DNA of 64,000 nt, taken from contig OX359197.1 of NCBI GenBank assembly GCA_947172415.1, positions 1,550,001-1,614,000 on the forward strand, given 5' to 3'. The translations under genes were made by a program, and so were the position numbers. Shown here piece after piece: positions 32,707-44,718 of this stretch (positions within the stretch are counted from its first letter, which is position 1; the number at the start of each line of letters is the position of its first letter). This DNA is from Chondrosia reniformis. Its lineage: Eukaryota > Porifera > Demospongiae > Chondrillida > Chondrillidae. Under the pieces are notes generated by a model that saw only the letters and a list, made by a program, of their open reading frames with translations, was not told the DNA's origin and made no database searches.

Positions 32707-33328
32707 CCCTTTATGCGCGAGATAATTACGTGGGCGTAATAATCGCCTGAAGCGATATTTAATTGTCACGAGGACACCATGAGGCAGGAATTAACATTTG
32801 TCACCTCGATAGGAATGTGGCAACTCTTTATGACGGTAAAACTTTGATGCCGATTTTTAGCCATATTTTGTTGCTCTATTGGCTTCTAAGATGCTCTAAT
32901 TTTCGTGATATTACCTCTTTTAGTGAAGAAAGTAAGCACGGCTATGTTTTCTAAGTTCCTTCGGGTAAGAAGCTTTCTCTGACTATCTACGGAAGCAAAT
33001 TCGGTCAGGAAGAGCCCTGGTTATCCTTTTGTAACGGTATATATCTTTATGTAGTCTTTTCAAAGCCCTAGAACATTGGAGAAGCGTCGTAGCCTCAAAC
33101 AAATTGTTTACCAAACCGTCAAGTGAAGCGTGGCAAGCAGAATAAGGCGCACAAATAAACCACCGTCTTTAGTCTTTGTATCGCCAAAATTTCGGCTGCA
33201 GCAGTGTTATGTAGCTCTGTAAATCTTGCTACAAAACGTCCATGGTATCTTTGACGCAAATATGCGGCACTCGCTATTGAAGATACCTAATTAATTGACG
33301 CAAATATGCGTCACTCGCGCATAAAGGG
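32707..33328. mobile_element. 622-bp TIR element inserted above VWA5
   Basis: Perfect 15-bp inverted ends CCCTTTATGCGCGAG (32707-32721; complement 33314-33328). Near the right end GACGCAAATATGCG occurs twice. The CCC...GGG ends, with TTAA directly after the right end, recall piggyBac-type MITEs, but TTAA is missing on the left. Instead both sides carry the same 22 bases (AATAGAGCAACTATATATAT + AT; 32685-32706 and 33331-33352), present once in unit 4. A 63-codon ORF at 32763 resembles nothing I know. Confidence 0.8.
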
Positions 33329-33352
33329 TTAATAGAGCAACTATATATATAT

Positions 33353-35291
33353 ATACTATTAGTTAGTCTATGTATATGTGTTTTTAGCTATAGTGTATAT
33401 CACTCGTGCTAAATGCCAATTTCATACCATTTACCTAGGCAACATTATAATATTACACATGGTGCACTAATTATGATTACACCACAAATACCCAACATTC
33501 TGTTATTATATAATCACACATTTCTACTACAACAGGATAGCTAGCCGTAATTATATTATTTATTGAATTGATCGAATATCTATGTACAGTTGTTAGGTCA
33601 GTGGGGGGATTAGCTAAAGTAGACTGTTCCTTTGTGTAAATCCTAGTGATTATACCACTTTGAAATTTTGACATTCCAGGATCACCATGTGAACCTGAAT
33701 CCACTATTTATATGAATGTTGAAGGTTACTGACCTTTCATCAATCATCAATGGCCTCTTTATGTCGTAACAGGTGTTAGATACATAGTCCTAAATTGATC
33801 ATGATATATAGACTTAAGGCCATACTACAGGCAGATACAATACATACAGTGGTGTATATAGGAAGATGTTTTTGTCAGGGGGCTGTGCAACCCGTGTACA
33901 GTATAGTTCTTGTTAACAGAATGTTTCTCCTAGAGTCCTCTTTTGGGGATCAAAGAAGCAGGGTCTATAGGAACACAAATCCTAACGTACGTACAACAGT
34001 ACAGTGTAAATGCTAATATACTATGTGCTTGTCCAAGAAGGAAAGTATTATATATATAGCAATGTTAGAGTAAAATAAATGGATAACACCACAAACACTC
34101 CCACCCCTACATTTAGAAAGAGGAAGCAGACACATAAATAATTCAAATTTCCATACATAGATGTGAAAAATCTAATATATATACCATTTTCCTACATGCT
34201 ATACCTATGCTGCAAAAAAGCCTACAAGGGAACTAAACCCGAAGAGAGCTTAATTTGGATGAAGATACAGGAGTCTTTTCTTTCTTCTTTCATCTTCTTC
34301 TCCACTGGGGCAGACAGCTGTTTCTGGGAATTCCACCTTTCATCAATGATCCTGGGAGTCTTTGTCTTTTTCTTTATCTTGATCTTCTGTGAATCCTATG
34401 TATCCCATGTATATTACTCTGAAGGTTATATTGTGAAGGTTATACCATGCAGGTTGTACACATACACAACTTTTACAAAGAACACTAGGCTAAGCATGAC
34501 TATAAGGTGGAGAAGAGATGTGGTGACTACTAAACAAAATTGCATGTGTCTTGATAATCAGCTTGTCCTGATAAGAGAATCACCACTAATTAGTGAATGA
34601 AGACTAATTACTGGCTTGTAGAGAGAAAGCATGAGGTAGGCATTGCTGTGGCAATTATAGTAGCTCGAGTAGTGGCAGATCAACTGGCCATGGTAGCTGT
34701 CCTGAGTTCAATTTCCAATTCTCGCATGTTTTTCCCTATTTATGATGGTGGTTTGATTATCACTTCGGTTATTCATAAGACTTGAAGAACAGGAAATCTG
34801 AAAATTGACATTATCAAATAAAGGATATAATTATATACATATACATACACATATAGGAACCAAAAAGACCATCATTGCAATTAGTACGTACTGTTTCTAA
34901 TTTCCAAAATCATTATACTACATGTTTTGTTAATTGCTTCTTTTGTGTTTTTACCTCTTCATGATATTTGAGAATAATTATGTGTGGTTCATTATCATGC
35001 AGTTTAAATCGATCATTCCATCATAGATATACCCAGCTCTAAGGAGGCTGATGGTGCCCAGTGACTAATTAGTAAAAATAACTTGAAGTTGAAAACACCA
35101 AACTTGAACTAATTCAGTGAATGTAATTAATTCCTAGATACTGAAATTATTTATTGTACAACCCACATAGGCACATGTATGTTCCATCACTATAATACTC
35201 ATGTGTAGACATAGTGAATAGTTTGATATATGTATCTAGCTCCGGTCCTCCCAAATTTCTAATTCAGATGATCCCAACATTACCAAATAAA
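33353..35291. other. 5' flank of unit 5, no gene
   Basis: Near copy of 25366-27288. A 145-codon plus-strand frame at 34163-34600 is open here but interrupted in the other units, so I do not call it coding. Confidence 0.6.
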
Positions 35292-37099
35292 ATGGCTGAA
35301 CTTCCAGAGATTCTAGTTCTTCTTTTTCCATCAACTAATCTCAGGTGGATTGTCAGGAGAAGATGCTCCAACATGGAGTGTCCTGTGAGATCTGTGAAGA
35401 AGTGTTCTCCGTCCCTCCCGGTGGTCTTCCGAGCCATCCCTTTGCTCTGAGGAAGGCAGTGAGCAGTCAGTATCAGAAGGAAGGAATAGTATGTCAAGAG
35501 GACCACGAAGAGAAGGGAGCAGCTGTGAGCTACTGCACAGACTGTGATTTCCTTATTTGCCAAGAGTGTGTAGATCTTCACAGATCAAAAAATGCTTAAG
35601 AGACTTCAAATCTAATCAATTAATGAAACCTTAGAAGCTAGTCTCCAACAGCAGTCCACTGATGCTGTAGAAGACATTCTTGTAATGAAGGAACAGCTAA
35701 TTGCCATGGTAACTAGAAGATGTGATAGTCTTGTTGGTGAAGTCTGGAAAACAGAAAAAAAGGGAAGAATATCTCATGGTAAGCAGAAAAAGTGCTTCAA
35801 GGTAAAATAATGAAATGGGTGGAGTTTCTTTCCCTTTCAGAAGACATCTTTTCAAATGGAAAAAGAGAAGAACAGCTGTACTTGACCAAGGTGGTGGTTA
35901 AACGAGTGTATGAACTTATTGAACAGACTCCTCAGTCATCTTGCTACATTCACCCATCTGTCCAGTTTATCTCTTCCAAGCAATCCAAAACAGAAAAGAC
36001 ATTGTCTTCACTTGTTAAAGGGTTGAAGACTTAAGAACAATAAGAGTGCAGCTGCCTTTGTTCAGATACAGAAGAAGAAACAATGTTCCTTTAAAGTCAC
36101 CACAAAAAGATGAGAGAGACAATGAGTGTGGAAGAGGAGAAAAAGTGTTGGCTGCAGGTGTTCTTTAGAGAGGTAAGGTAACAGACAAGAGAGATGGTAC
36201 ATATGAGGTACACTTTAAGAGTGTTCCATCACTCGAGTGTATGCTGAGTGTGACCATCAGAGGTCACCACGTAGCAGGCAGTCCAGTAGAGGTGAAGGTT
36301 GCTAAGACATTGGATATTAAGAAGAACATCCAAAGGAAGATTAAGATTGGAGGAGCATGCTATGCAGTGGCTTGTGAATCAGATGGAATGTTGTATGCCG
36401 CAAATCACACTAAAGAAATCCTAGTTATTCAGGGCAGGTCAAATGACAAGAAGATTTAACAATAATTTGTGACCAATGTGATGACTCTATGTAATAACTT
36501 GCAGCAAATCTGGTAATGTTGTCATTTGTGACTATAGCAATCATGTTATCAAATTCTACACTCCATGCAATTGGTCAGCTAGTAAGTCTGTTTAGAGGTC
36601 AAGGTTCAAAGCAAGGTCAATTAAGCAATCCTACAGGAGTGGCAGTCAATGGGGAGGGACACCTTTTTATAGCAGAACATTATAATCACAAGATATCTGT
36701 ATTTACAGAGGATGGTCAGTTCCTAAGGTTCTTTGGTTCACGTGGCAATGGAGCAGGCCACTTTGAATTCCCTGGTAGCTCTGTATATCATCAGATGGAT
36801 TAGTGTACATCACTGAAAGTCATTGCATCAAAGTACATGATCAGGATGGACGGTACATCCAAAAGTTTGGTGAAGGCATTGACAAGCACCCTACTGGTAT
36901 AGCAGCCACAAGTAATGGACACAAAAGAGTTACATCATCAAGTTATACTAACAAAATCTCCATCTTCACACCAGATGGACAGTGTGTTGGTGACGTTAAT
37001 AATAATCTTGGGTTGTCTCATCCTCATAGTCTTGCTATCAGTGAAGAAGGAAACATATATATTGCTGACAGTGAAAACAAGAGAATTGTTGTACTCTGA
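35292..37099 (+). pseudogene. TRIM-like B-box/filamin/NHL pseudogene B
   Basis: Copy of pseudogene A with the same N-terminal deletion, frameshifts and stops, plus a few private changes (stop within QI*SI at about 35610; a 3-base gain near 36050; C-to-F in LRFFGS at about 36730). B-box, coiled-coil, filamin-like and NHL parts are recognisable in separate frames. Confidence 0.8.
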
Positions 37100-39039
37100 C
37101 CCCCATTGTAAAGACATGTGCTTTATAGATTACTGCTACATTTTCGCTCAAACCTTGATTTTTTGAAAGACCACACTTCAATATATGTGATTCGGAGAGT
37201 GAGAGTAGGATAAAATTGAAAAAAAATGCATGAAGGAGGGGTGAAATCTCGGACACTGACAACAAAATTTTTTCATCGATCACGATATGATTAACTAGTT
37301 CATTTTGTCTTAAAGAAAGAGTACAAAATTAACTTAATCACAATTGATTAGAATTTCTACCTAAATACATAGATAGTTTGAGAGCAGTTGATTTTACAGC
37401 TTATTCAATAATTGACTTATTCTTGTCCGATCTTTCTTTCGCATCGGATTAATTCAAACATCTATATTACAAATAGTCTATATGGAAAATGGCCAACTCA
37501 GTAAGGTTGAAGTTATTGTTTGTTAACCCTCCTCCTGCATGCTTGTCCACAGTAAGTTTGGTTTCTCGTGAATCAGACATCCTGCTCCGTCTATGCTGAT
37601 CTGTGTGGCACCCTCAAGAGGTTCTTTGTGGTGTACCTCATAATGTGAGCATTGCCCCCTCAAGAAGACATTCATCTGCTAAAGGATAATGACAAAATTC
37701 GGTATGCTGATCCATATTTCATGCGACAATAGGCAGTGCTATATATTCTGTGTTGTATTATATATACCTATTACTGACATTATAGATATACTTTCTAATG
37801 TAAGTTATGTAGTCACGGAATATACCACAACTGATGTACACTAAACGTGTCTTAAGGACTAATACTGTAGATCCACAATTGCTTCGAATTCTCTTGTGTT
37901 TTTCCCTCTTCATGATGTTTGACTGATTATAATTACTTGTGGTTTGATTATCAAAATAGTACATGTTTTGCTTTTTCACAGTTGCTTCTCTTGTGTTTTT
38001 CCCTCTTCATGATGTTTGAGAACAACTTCGTGATTGATTATCAGTTTCAATTGATTATTCGATCATAGATTTACCCAGCTCTATTATGGTTGATGCTGCC
38101 CATTAACTAATTGGTAAGATGGCCCCTCCCACTGGAAATGGGCTGGTTCTCTGCCTATATCAGCTTGCTGTGATGCATGGAGTCACCCCTAACCAGTGTG
38201 AATGGCAAATTAAATATTTATCTACTTTTCACTAGCTCAGTGGTAGAGCACTGGTAGTCGAAAAATTTGAAAATGATTACTTGTGGCCATATTACTTTGA
38301 CTCAATTTTTTGTCTACATATAACAAATAAACAGGGCAGTTGGTTATGACCTCCAGTGTTCTGCCACTGAGCTACAAATGCCACAGCAATGCTCCCTTCA
38401 TATTTTCCTCTTATACTTACTAAAATAGTCAATTAGTTGCTATTCACACTGATACCAGGGTTAAATTTGGTAGAGAAAAGATTAACCTTAAAATGGCAGA
38501 AGAGGAAACAACCCATAAGCTTCCTGAATTAATGTATGAAACCCCGTCATTTGCAAAACATTAAATAGTGTGTGATACTTAAGTGTGGACACTTATTAGT
38601 ATCTATAAAATGAGTACTAGTGTAACAACTGGAATAGGGGCTAAATTATGAAAGCATTGGGAAGTATGTATTGGTTGGCTGGAAATACACTGGTGGTCAT
38701 ACCCAACTAGTTCACTGTGTGTATATATGTATACATCAAAATTATGCAGATCTCTATACACTTTATCTATAGTTTCACTACAAATACGAAACACAGATAC
38801 ATATTATAAATGCTGAAATATAGTAATAAACGTGACTATAAATGGATTAAGAGCAATACCATCAATATGTTTCACATATGCTGCAGTCTACGGTCATATA
38901 CGTCACTTAAATGAAATAGATTCTAAATTTTAATAAAACATATGCTATAAAGGAGGACTCTTTATGGGTGACCTTATATTAGGGTAAACAATTAAGGTAA
39001 ACAGTTTGTATTATTACACACACACACAGCATGCAGAAT
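37100..39039. other. Intergenic; mosaic 3' flank of VWA6
   Basis: Up to about 38885 it matches the flank of VWA5 and VWA7. The last ~150 bases (from GTCATATACGTCACTTAAAT) switch to the flank type of VWA3 and VWA8. No gene. Confidence 0.6.
38231..38382. repeat. Inverted pair of tRNA-like fragments (unit 5/6)
   Basis: Same arrangement as at 30230-30384, with A-boxes in opposite orientation. Confidence 0.5.
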
Positions 39040-40785
39040 CTACTGCACATACAAAACTGTAAATGCAATGATTGCTATCAATAAGAAGAGAGAGCTAGAG
39101 ATTCCCAGAGCACCACATTTTGGTGGAGGATTAGCATTAACATCTCCAGAATCAAATTCATCACTGCAACAAGAAGAGTCTATGGAAGACTTCTGCAAGA
39201 TAAGATTGCTTTTGTCAAAGCATATTTCTGATTGAAAAGAATCTCTTCGTGTGTTACAAATGTTGGGTACAGATCCATGGTTAGGGCAAGTCCAACTTGA
39301 ACTAACGTTGCATTGCGTCACTGCATTATTCTCGCAAACACTGGCTTCACTTCCACTACTCTTTCGAATGGCATCCAGGAAGCACTCTGAAACATTTCTA
39401 ATGATGGGGCAAGTTACCTGACGTGACAGATAGAGAATGGTGTTCTGCCAGTTAGTTTCATCTGCATTGCGAAGGTCAGTTGTCAGAATATCCACCGATA
39501 CAACTCCATAGAGTCTAGGAGGGTCAACATTAGTGTCGTAAAGGGCTCTGGAAACAGTAGTCACTTCACCAAGACCAAATGCATCAATGTATGGCTCAAC
39601 CCAAACCGGCTCAAGATTGTCAGACACTTGACGCACAGTGGCAAAGTAATTATAATAATTACTCATAGCATCTCGAAGGTTTCCATTGTCATTTACATGA
39701 ATAAAGATACCTTTGTTACCACAAGCAATAGCCTTTGGAATAGCTGCTGGGGCATTAGATCCAAGAGTAAAGGTGAAAATGACTGCCGACTCAGTGTTCA
39801 AGCTTGATACTAAATTCTGCAGATTATTAGCATCACTTTCTCCAGCAGTTGGCATTCCGTCGGTAAGAAAGAGTAGTGCGGTCTGGCAGCTGGAAGCCCG
39901 TTCTTGATCCTGGCTACGAGTTAGCAAATCGAATGCTTCTCTGAAAGCTGCTTCATAGTTGGTGGTTCCACGCGCAGTTATACCGTCAATGGCGGAGCTA
40001 AGACTTCTTATGTTAGCTGAAGTAGCTGGTACCATTGTTGTGGTATATAGTGTAGAAGCGGTATCCGAAAATATAACCACTCCGACGTAATCAAAATTTG
40101 TTAGAGTATCGATAACTGTTTTTGCGGCATCCTTTGCTAGTTCCAAACGTCCAAAATCGTTCATAGACCCGCTGACATCGATCACAAGTATGACATTTTT
40201 GGGACCACTGGTGGCTGCCACGTACCAAGGACGAATACGGGGATCGTACGAGGCGCAAGTCTCTTGTGCATCGCCTGGGTAACCTCTGAAAAGGCCGCTG
40301 GGCGTTCCGATATATTGCCATCGCAAAGTTATGGTCTCAATACTGTTACCTAATTGACTTCTGAAATCTTCATCCAGATTTCTAGTCCAGTGATTGTCTG
40401 TTGTTTCATCTTGACCTGTAACGCCTGTGGGATTATTTGAAGGGAGGCGAATCGCAGACTTGTCAAAGTCTAATCTTCTTGTTGAGCATTCGTGCGTGCA
40501 CTGTCCTCGGAATGTGGTTATTACTGGTTTTCCGAACTGGGTAGTAGCCCTTCCACCTTCCAAGCGGTTTTGACAAGCGGCCTGACTACAGGGAACTCCA
40601 TTCACAGAGCCACTACAGCGATCTGCGTAGTCGGCCACGGCAGCATCGGCTAATCTATTAACGATGTCAACGTTGGAATCGATGAGCGTCAGAACGTCAT
40701 CGTTTGGTGTTCCTTGTCCGGAGGAATAAGAAAATAGTCCAACAGTAATCTCGAGAAAAATAAAGAGCAAAACTTTAAATTTCAT
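39040..40785 (-). CDS. VWA6: VWA/Cache protein, mosaic loop
   Basis: Single exon, 581 aa from MKFKVLLFIFLE. MIDAS intact (DVSGS, ARGTTN, LTDG). It has the FRSQL pre-VWA block of VWA3/8 and GSMNDFG. Its loop starts like VWA3 (LYTTTMVPA) and ends like VWA2/8 (TSANIRSLSS), which places a conversion breakpoint inside the loop. GESDANN is shared with VWA7. The stalk is RDSFQSEIC...SDEFDSGDV, the VWA7 type, with a GPI-type tail ending TVLYVQ. The 3' flank is also mosaic. Confidence 0.9.
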   Translation of the reverse strand: MKFKVLLFIFLEITVGLFSYSSGQGTPNDDVLTLIDSNVDIVNRLADAAVADYADRCSGSVNGVPCSQAACQNRLEGGRATTQFGKPVITTFRGQCTHECSTRRLDFDKSAIRLPSNNPTGVTGQDETTDNHWTRNLDEDFRSQLGNSIETITLRWQYIGTPSGLFRGYPGDAQETCASYDPRIRPWYVAATSGPKNVILVIDVSGSMNDFGRLELAKDAAKTVIDTLTNFDYVGVVIFSDTASTLYTTTMVPATSANIRSLSSAIDGITARGTTNYEAAFREAFDLLTRSQDQERASSCQTALLFLTDGMPTAGESDANNLQNLVSSLNTESAVIFTFTLGSNAPAAIPKAIACGNKGIFIHVNDNGNLRDAMSNYYNYFATVRQVSDNLEPVWVEPYIDAFGLGEVTTVSRALYDTNVDPPRLYGVVSVDILTTDLRNADETNWQNTILYLSRQVTCPIIRNVSECFLDAIRKSSGSEASVCENNAVTQCNVSSSWTCPNHGSVPNICNTRRDSFQSEICFDKSNLILQKSSIDSSCCSDEFDSGDVNANPPPKCGALGISSSLFLLIAIIAFTVLYVQ

Positions 40786-42913
40786 GATTATATACACTGC
40801 ATGCAGCTGAAATGAACAAATCGCCAAAATAGAGCAACTATATAATTTAGCTTTATATTTATATATCCAATTATACTATTAGCTAGTCTATATAATAGTG
40901 TATATCACTCGTGTTATTGCAATGCCAATGTCATACCAGTTATATACCTAGGCAACATTATATAATATTTACACTAACTATGATTGCACCACAAATACTC
41001 AACATTCTGTTATTAATCACACATTTCTACTATACAATATATGGTTAGTCATAATACTAATTGAATTGATCGAATAGCTATGTACAGTTGTTATATAGGT
41101 CAGTGGGGGGATTAGCTCCTTTGTGTAAAGCGATCCTATAGTGAGTACCACTTTGAAATTTTGACATTCCAGGATCACCATGTGAACCTGAATCCACTAT
41201 TTATATGAATGTTGAAGGTTACTGACCTTTTATCAATCATCAATGGCCTCTTCATGTCATAGCATGTGTTAGATACATAGTCCTAATATAAATTGATCAT
41301 GATATATAGACTTAAGGCCATACTACAGGCAGATACAATACATACAGTGATGTATATAGGAAGATGTTTTTGTCAGGGGGCTGTGCAACCCGTGTACAGT
41401 ATAGTTCTTGTTAACAGAATGTTTCTCCTAGAGTCCTCTTTTGGGGATCAAAGAAGCAGGGTCCATAGGAACACAAATCCTAACGTACGTACAACAGTAC
41501 AGTGTAAATGCTAATATACTATGTGCTTGTCCAAGAAGGAAAGTATTATATATATAGCAATGTTAGAGTAAAATAAATGGATAACACCACAAACACTCCC
41601 ACCCCTACATTTAGAAAGAGGAAGCAGACACATAAATAATTCAAATTTCCATACATAGATGTGAAAAATCTAATATATATACCATTTTCCTACATGCTAT
41701 ACCTATGCTGCAAAAAAGTCTACAAGGGAACTAAACCCGAAGAGAGCTTAATTTGGATGAAGATACAGGAGTCTTTTCTTTCTTCTTTCATCTTCTTCTC
41801 CACTGGGGCAGACAGCTGTTTCTGGGAATTCCACCTTTCATCAATGATCCTGGGAGTCTTTGTCTTTTTCTTTATTTTGATCTTCTGTGAATCCTATGTA
41901 TCCCATGTATATTACTCTGAAGGTTATATTGTGAAGGTTATACCATGCAGGTTGTACACATACACAACTTTTACAAAGAACACTAGGCTAAGCATGACTA
42001 TAGGGTGAAGAAGAGATGTGGTGACTACTAAACAAAATTGCATGTGTCTTGATAATCAGCTTGTCCTGATAAAGAGAATCACCACTAATTAGTGAATGAA
42101 GACTAATTACTGGCTTGTAGAGAGAAAGCATGAGGTAGGCATTGCTGTGGCAATTATAGTAGCTCGAGTAGTGGCAGATCAACTGGCCATGGTAGCTGTC
42201 CTGAGTTCAATTTCCAATTCTCGCATATTTTTCCCTATTTATGATGGTGGTTTGATTATCACTTCGGTTATTCATAAGACTTGAAGAACAGGAAATCTGA
42301 AAATTGACATTATCAAATAAAGGATATAATTATATACATATACATACACATATAGGAACCAAAAAGACCATCACTGCAATTAGTACGTACTGTTTCTAAT
42401 TTCCAAAATCATTATACTACATGTTTTGTTAATTGCTTCTTTTGTGTTTTTACCTCTTCATGATATTTGAGAATAATTATGTGTGGTTCATTATCATGCA
42501 GTTTAAATCGATCATTCCATCATAGATATACCCAGCTCTAAGGAGGCTGATGGTGCCCAGTGACTAATTAGTAAAAATAATGTGAAGGACTTCTGCGTGG
42601 CTAGGTTCTTGCATATCGGTACGATCGAGGGAACCACACTAACGTTTGGAATCTATTCTAAGTTGATTTTGGCTAGTGTGGTTCCCTCGATCGTACCGAT
42701 AGTAAAAATAACTTGAAGTTGAAAACACCAAACTTGAACTAATTCAGTGAATGTCCTAGATACTGAAATTATTTATTGTACAACCCACATAGGCACATGT
42801 ATGTTCCATCACTATAATACTCATGTGTAGACATAGTGAATAGTTTGATATATGTATCTAGCTCCGGTCCTCCCAAATTTCTAATTCAGATGATCCCAAC
42901 ATTACCAAATAAA
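40786..42913. other. 5' flank of unit 6, no gene
   Basis: Homologous to 25303-27288. The proximal part (to about 41150) matches VWA3's flank and the distal part matches units 4 and 5. It contains the hairpin insertion at 42580-42700. Confidence 0.6.
42570..42710. mobile_element. 121-bp hairpin insertion with 10-bp target duplication (unit 6)
   Basis: The insert at 42580-42700 is flanked by AGTAAAAATA on both sides; units 4 and 5 have this once. It holds a perfect 27-bp inverted repeat (42615-42641 and 42674-42700; starts ATCGGTACGATCGAGGGAAC) around a 32-base loop, plus 35 bases on the left outside the stem. The stem-loop has pre-miRNA-like proportions, but the target duplication makes transposition the simpler reading. 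Confidence 0.85.
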
Positions 42914-44718
42914 ATGGCTGAACTTCCAGAGATTCTAGTTCTTCTTTTTCCATCAACTAATCTCAGGTGGATTGTCAGGAGAAGATGCTCCAACATGGAG
43001 TGTCCTGTGAGATCTGTGAAGAAGTGTTCTCCGTCCCTCCCGGTGGTCTTCCGAGCCATCCCTTTGCTCTGAGGAAGGCAGTGAGCAGTCAGTATCAGAA
43101 GGAAGGAGTAGTATGTCAAGAGGACCACGAAGAGAAGGGAGCAGCTGTGAGCTACTGCACAGACTGTGATTTCCTTATTTGCCAAGAGTGTGTAGATCTT
43201 CACAGATCAAAAAATGCTTAAGAGACTTCAAATCCAATCAATTAATGAAACCTTAGAAGCTAGTCTCCAACAGCAGTCCACTGATGCTGTAGAAGACATT
43301 CTTGTAATGAAGGAACAGCTAATTGCCATGGTAACTAGAAGATGTGATAGTCTTGTTGGTGAAGTCTGGAAAACGGAAAAAAAGGGAAGAATATCTCATG
43401 GTAAGCAGAAAAAGTGCTTCAAGGTAAAATAATAAAATTGGTGGAGTTTCTTTCCCTTTCAGAAGACATCTTTTCAAATGGAAAAAGAGAAGAACAGCTG
43501 TACCTGACCAAGGTGGTGGTTAAACGAGTGTATGAACTTATTACAGACTCCTCAGTCATCTTGCTACATTCACCCATCTGTCCAGTTTATCTCTTCCAAG
43601 CAATCCAAAACAGAAAAGACATTGTCTTCACTTGTTAAAGGGTTGAAGACTTAAGAACAATAAGAGTGCTGCCTTTGTTCAGATACAGAAGAAGAAACAA
43701 TTTTCCTTTAAAGTCACCACAAAAAGATGAGAGAGACAATGAGTGTGGAAGAGGAGAAAAAGTGTTGGCTGCAGGTGTTCTTTAGAGAGGTATAAGGTAA
43801 CAGACAAGAGAGATGGTACATATGAGGTACACTTTAAGAGTGTTCCATCACTCGAGTGTATGCTGAGTGTGACCATCGGAGGTCACCACTTAGAAGGCAG
43901 TCCAGTAGAGGTGAAGGTTGCTAAGACATTGGATATTAAGAAGAACATCCAAAGGAAGATTAAGATTGGAGGAGCATGCTATGCAGTGGCTTGTGAATCA
44001 GATGGAATGTTGTATGCCGCAAATCACACTAAAGAAATCCTAGTTATTCAGGGCAGGTCAAATGACAAGAAGATTTAACAATAATTTGTGACCAATGTGA
44101 TGACTCTATGTGATAACTTGCAGCAAATCTGGTAATGTTGTCATTTGTGACTATAGCAATCATGTTATCAAAATCTACACTCCATGCAATTGGTCAGCTA
44201 GTAAGTCTGTTTAGAGGTCAAGGTTCAAAGCAAGGTCAATTAAGCAATCCTACAGGAGTGGCAGTCAATGGGGAGGGACACCTTTTTATAGCAGAACATT
44301 ATTATCACAAGATATCTGTATTTACAGAGGATGGTCAGTTCCTAAGGTGCTTTGGTTCACGTGGCAATGGAGCAGGCCACTTTGAATTCCCTGGTAGCTC
44401 TGTATATCACCAGATGGATTAGTGTACATCACTGAAAGTCATTGCATCAAAGTACATGATCAGGATGGACGGTACATCCAAAAGTTTGGTGAAGGCATTG
44501 ACAAGCACCCTACTGGTATAGCAGCCACAAGTAATGGACACAAAAGAGTTACATCATCAAGTTATACTAACAAAATCTCCATCTTCACACCAGATGGACA
44601 GTGTGTTGGTGACTTTAATAATAATCTTGGGTTGTCTCATCCTCATAGTCTTGCTATCAGTGAAGAAGGAAACATATATATTGCTGACAGTGAAAACAAG
44701 AGAATTGTTGTACTCTGA
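42914..44718 (+). pseudogene. TRIM-like B-box/filamin/NHL pseudogene C
   Basis: Third long copy with the same breaks as A and B. Private changes include loss of EQ in YELIEQTPQ (about 43540), which shifts the frame again, and loss of a stop so that the filamin-like part reads from 43743 (KVTDKRDGTYEVHFKSVPSL). Confidence 0.8.

Noticed and set aside
34163-34600. 145-codon plus-strand frame in unit 5 with hydrophobic stretches
   Set aside because: The homologous DNA in units 1-4 and 6 is interrupted at different places and no domain is visible.
34650-34720. tRNA-like block in units 4-6
   Set aside because: The D-arm carries an insertion (GAGTAG) and the anticodon arm is lost; it is only a decayed relative of the element at 18983.
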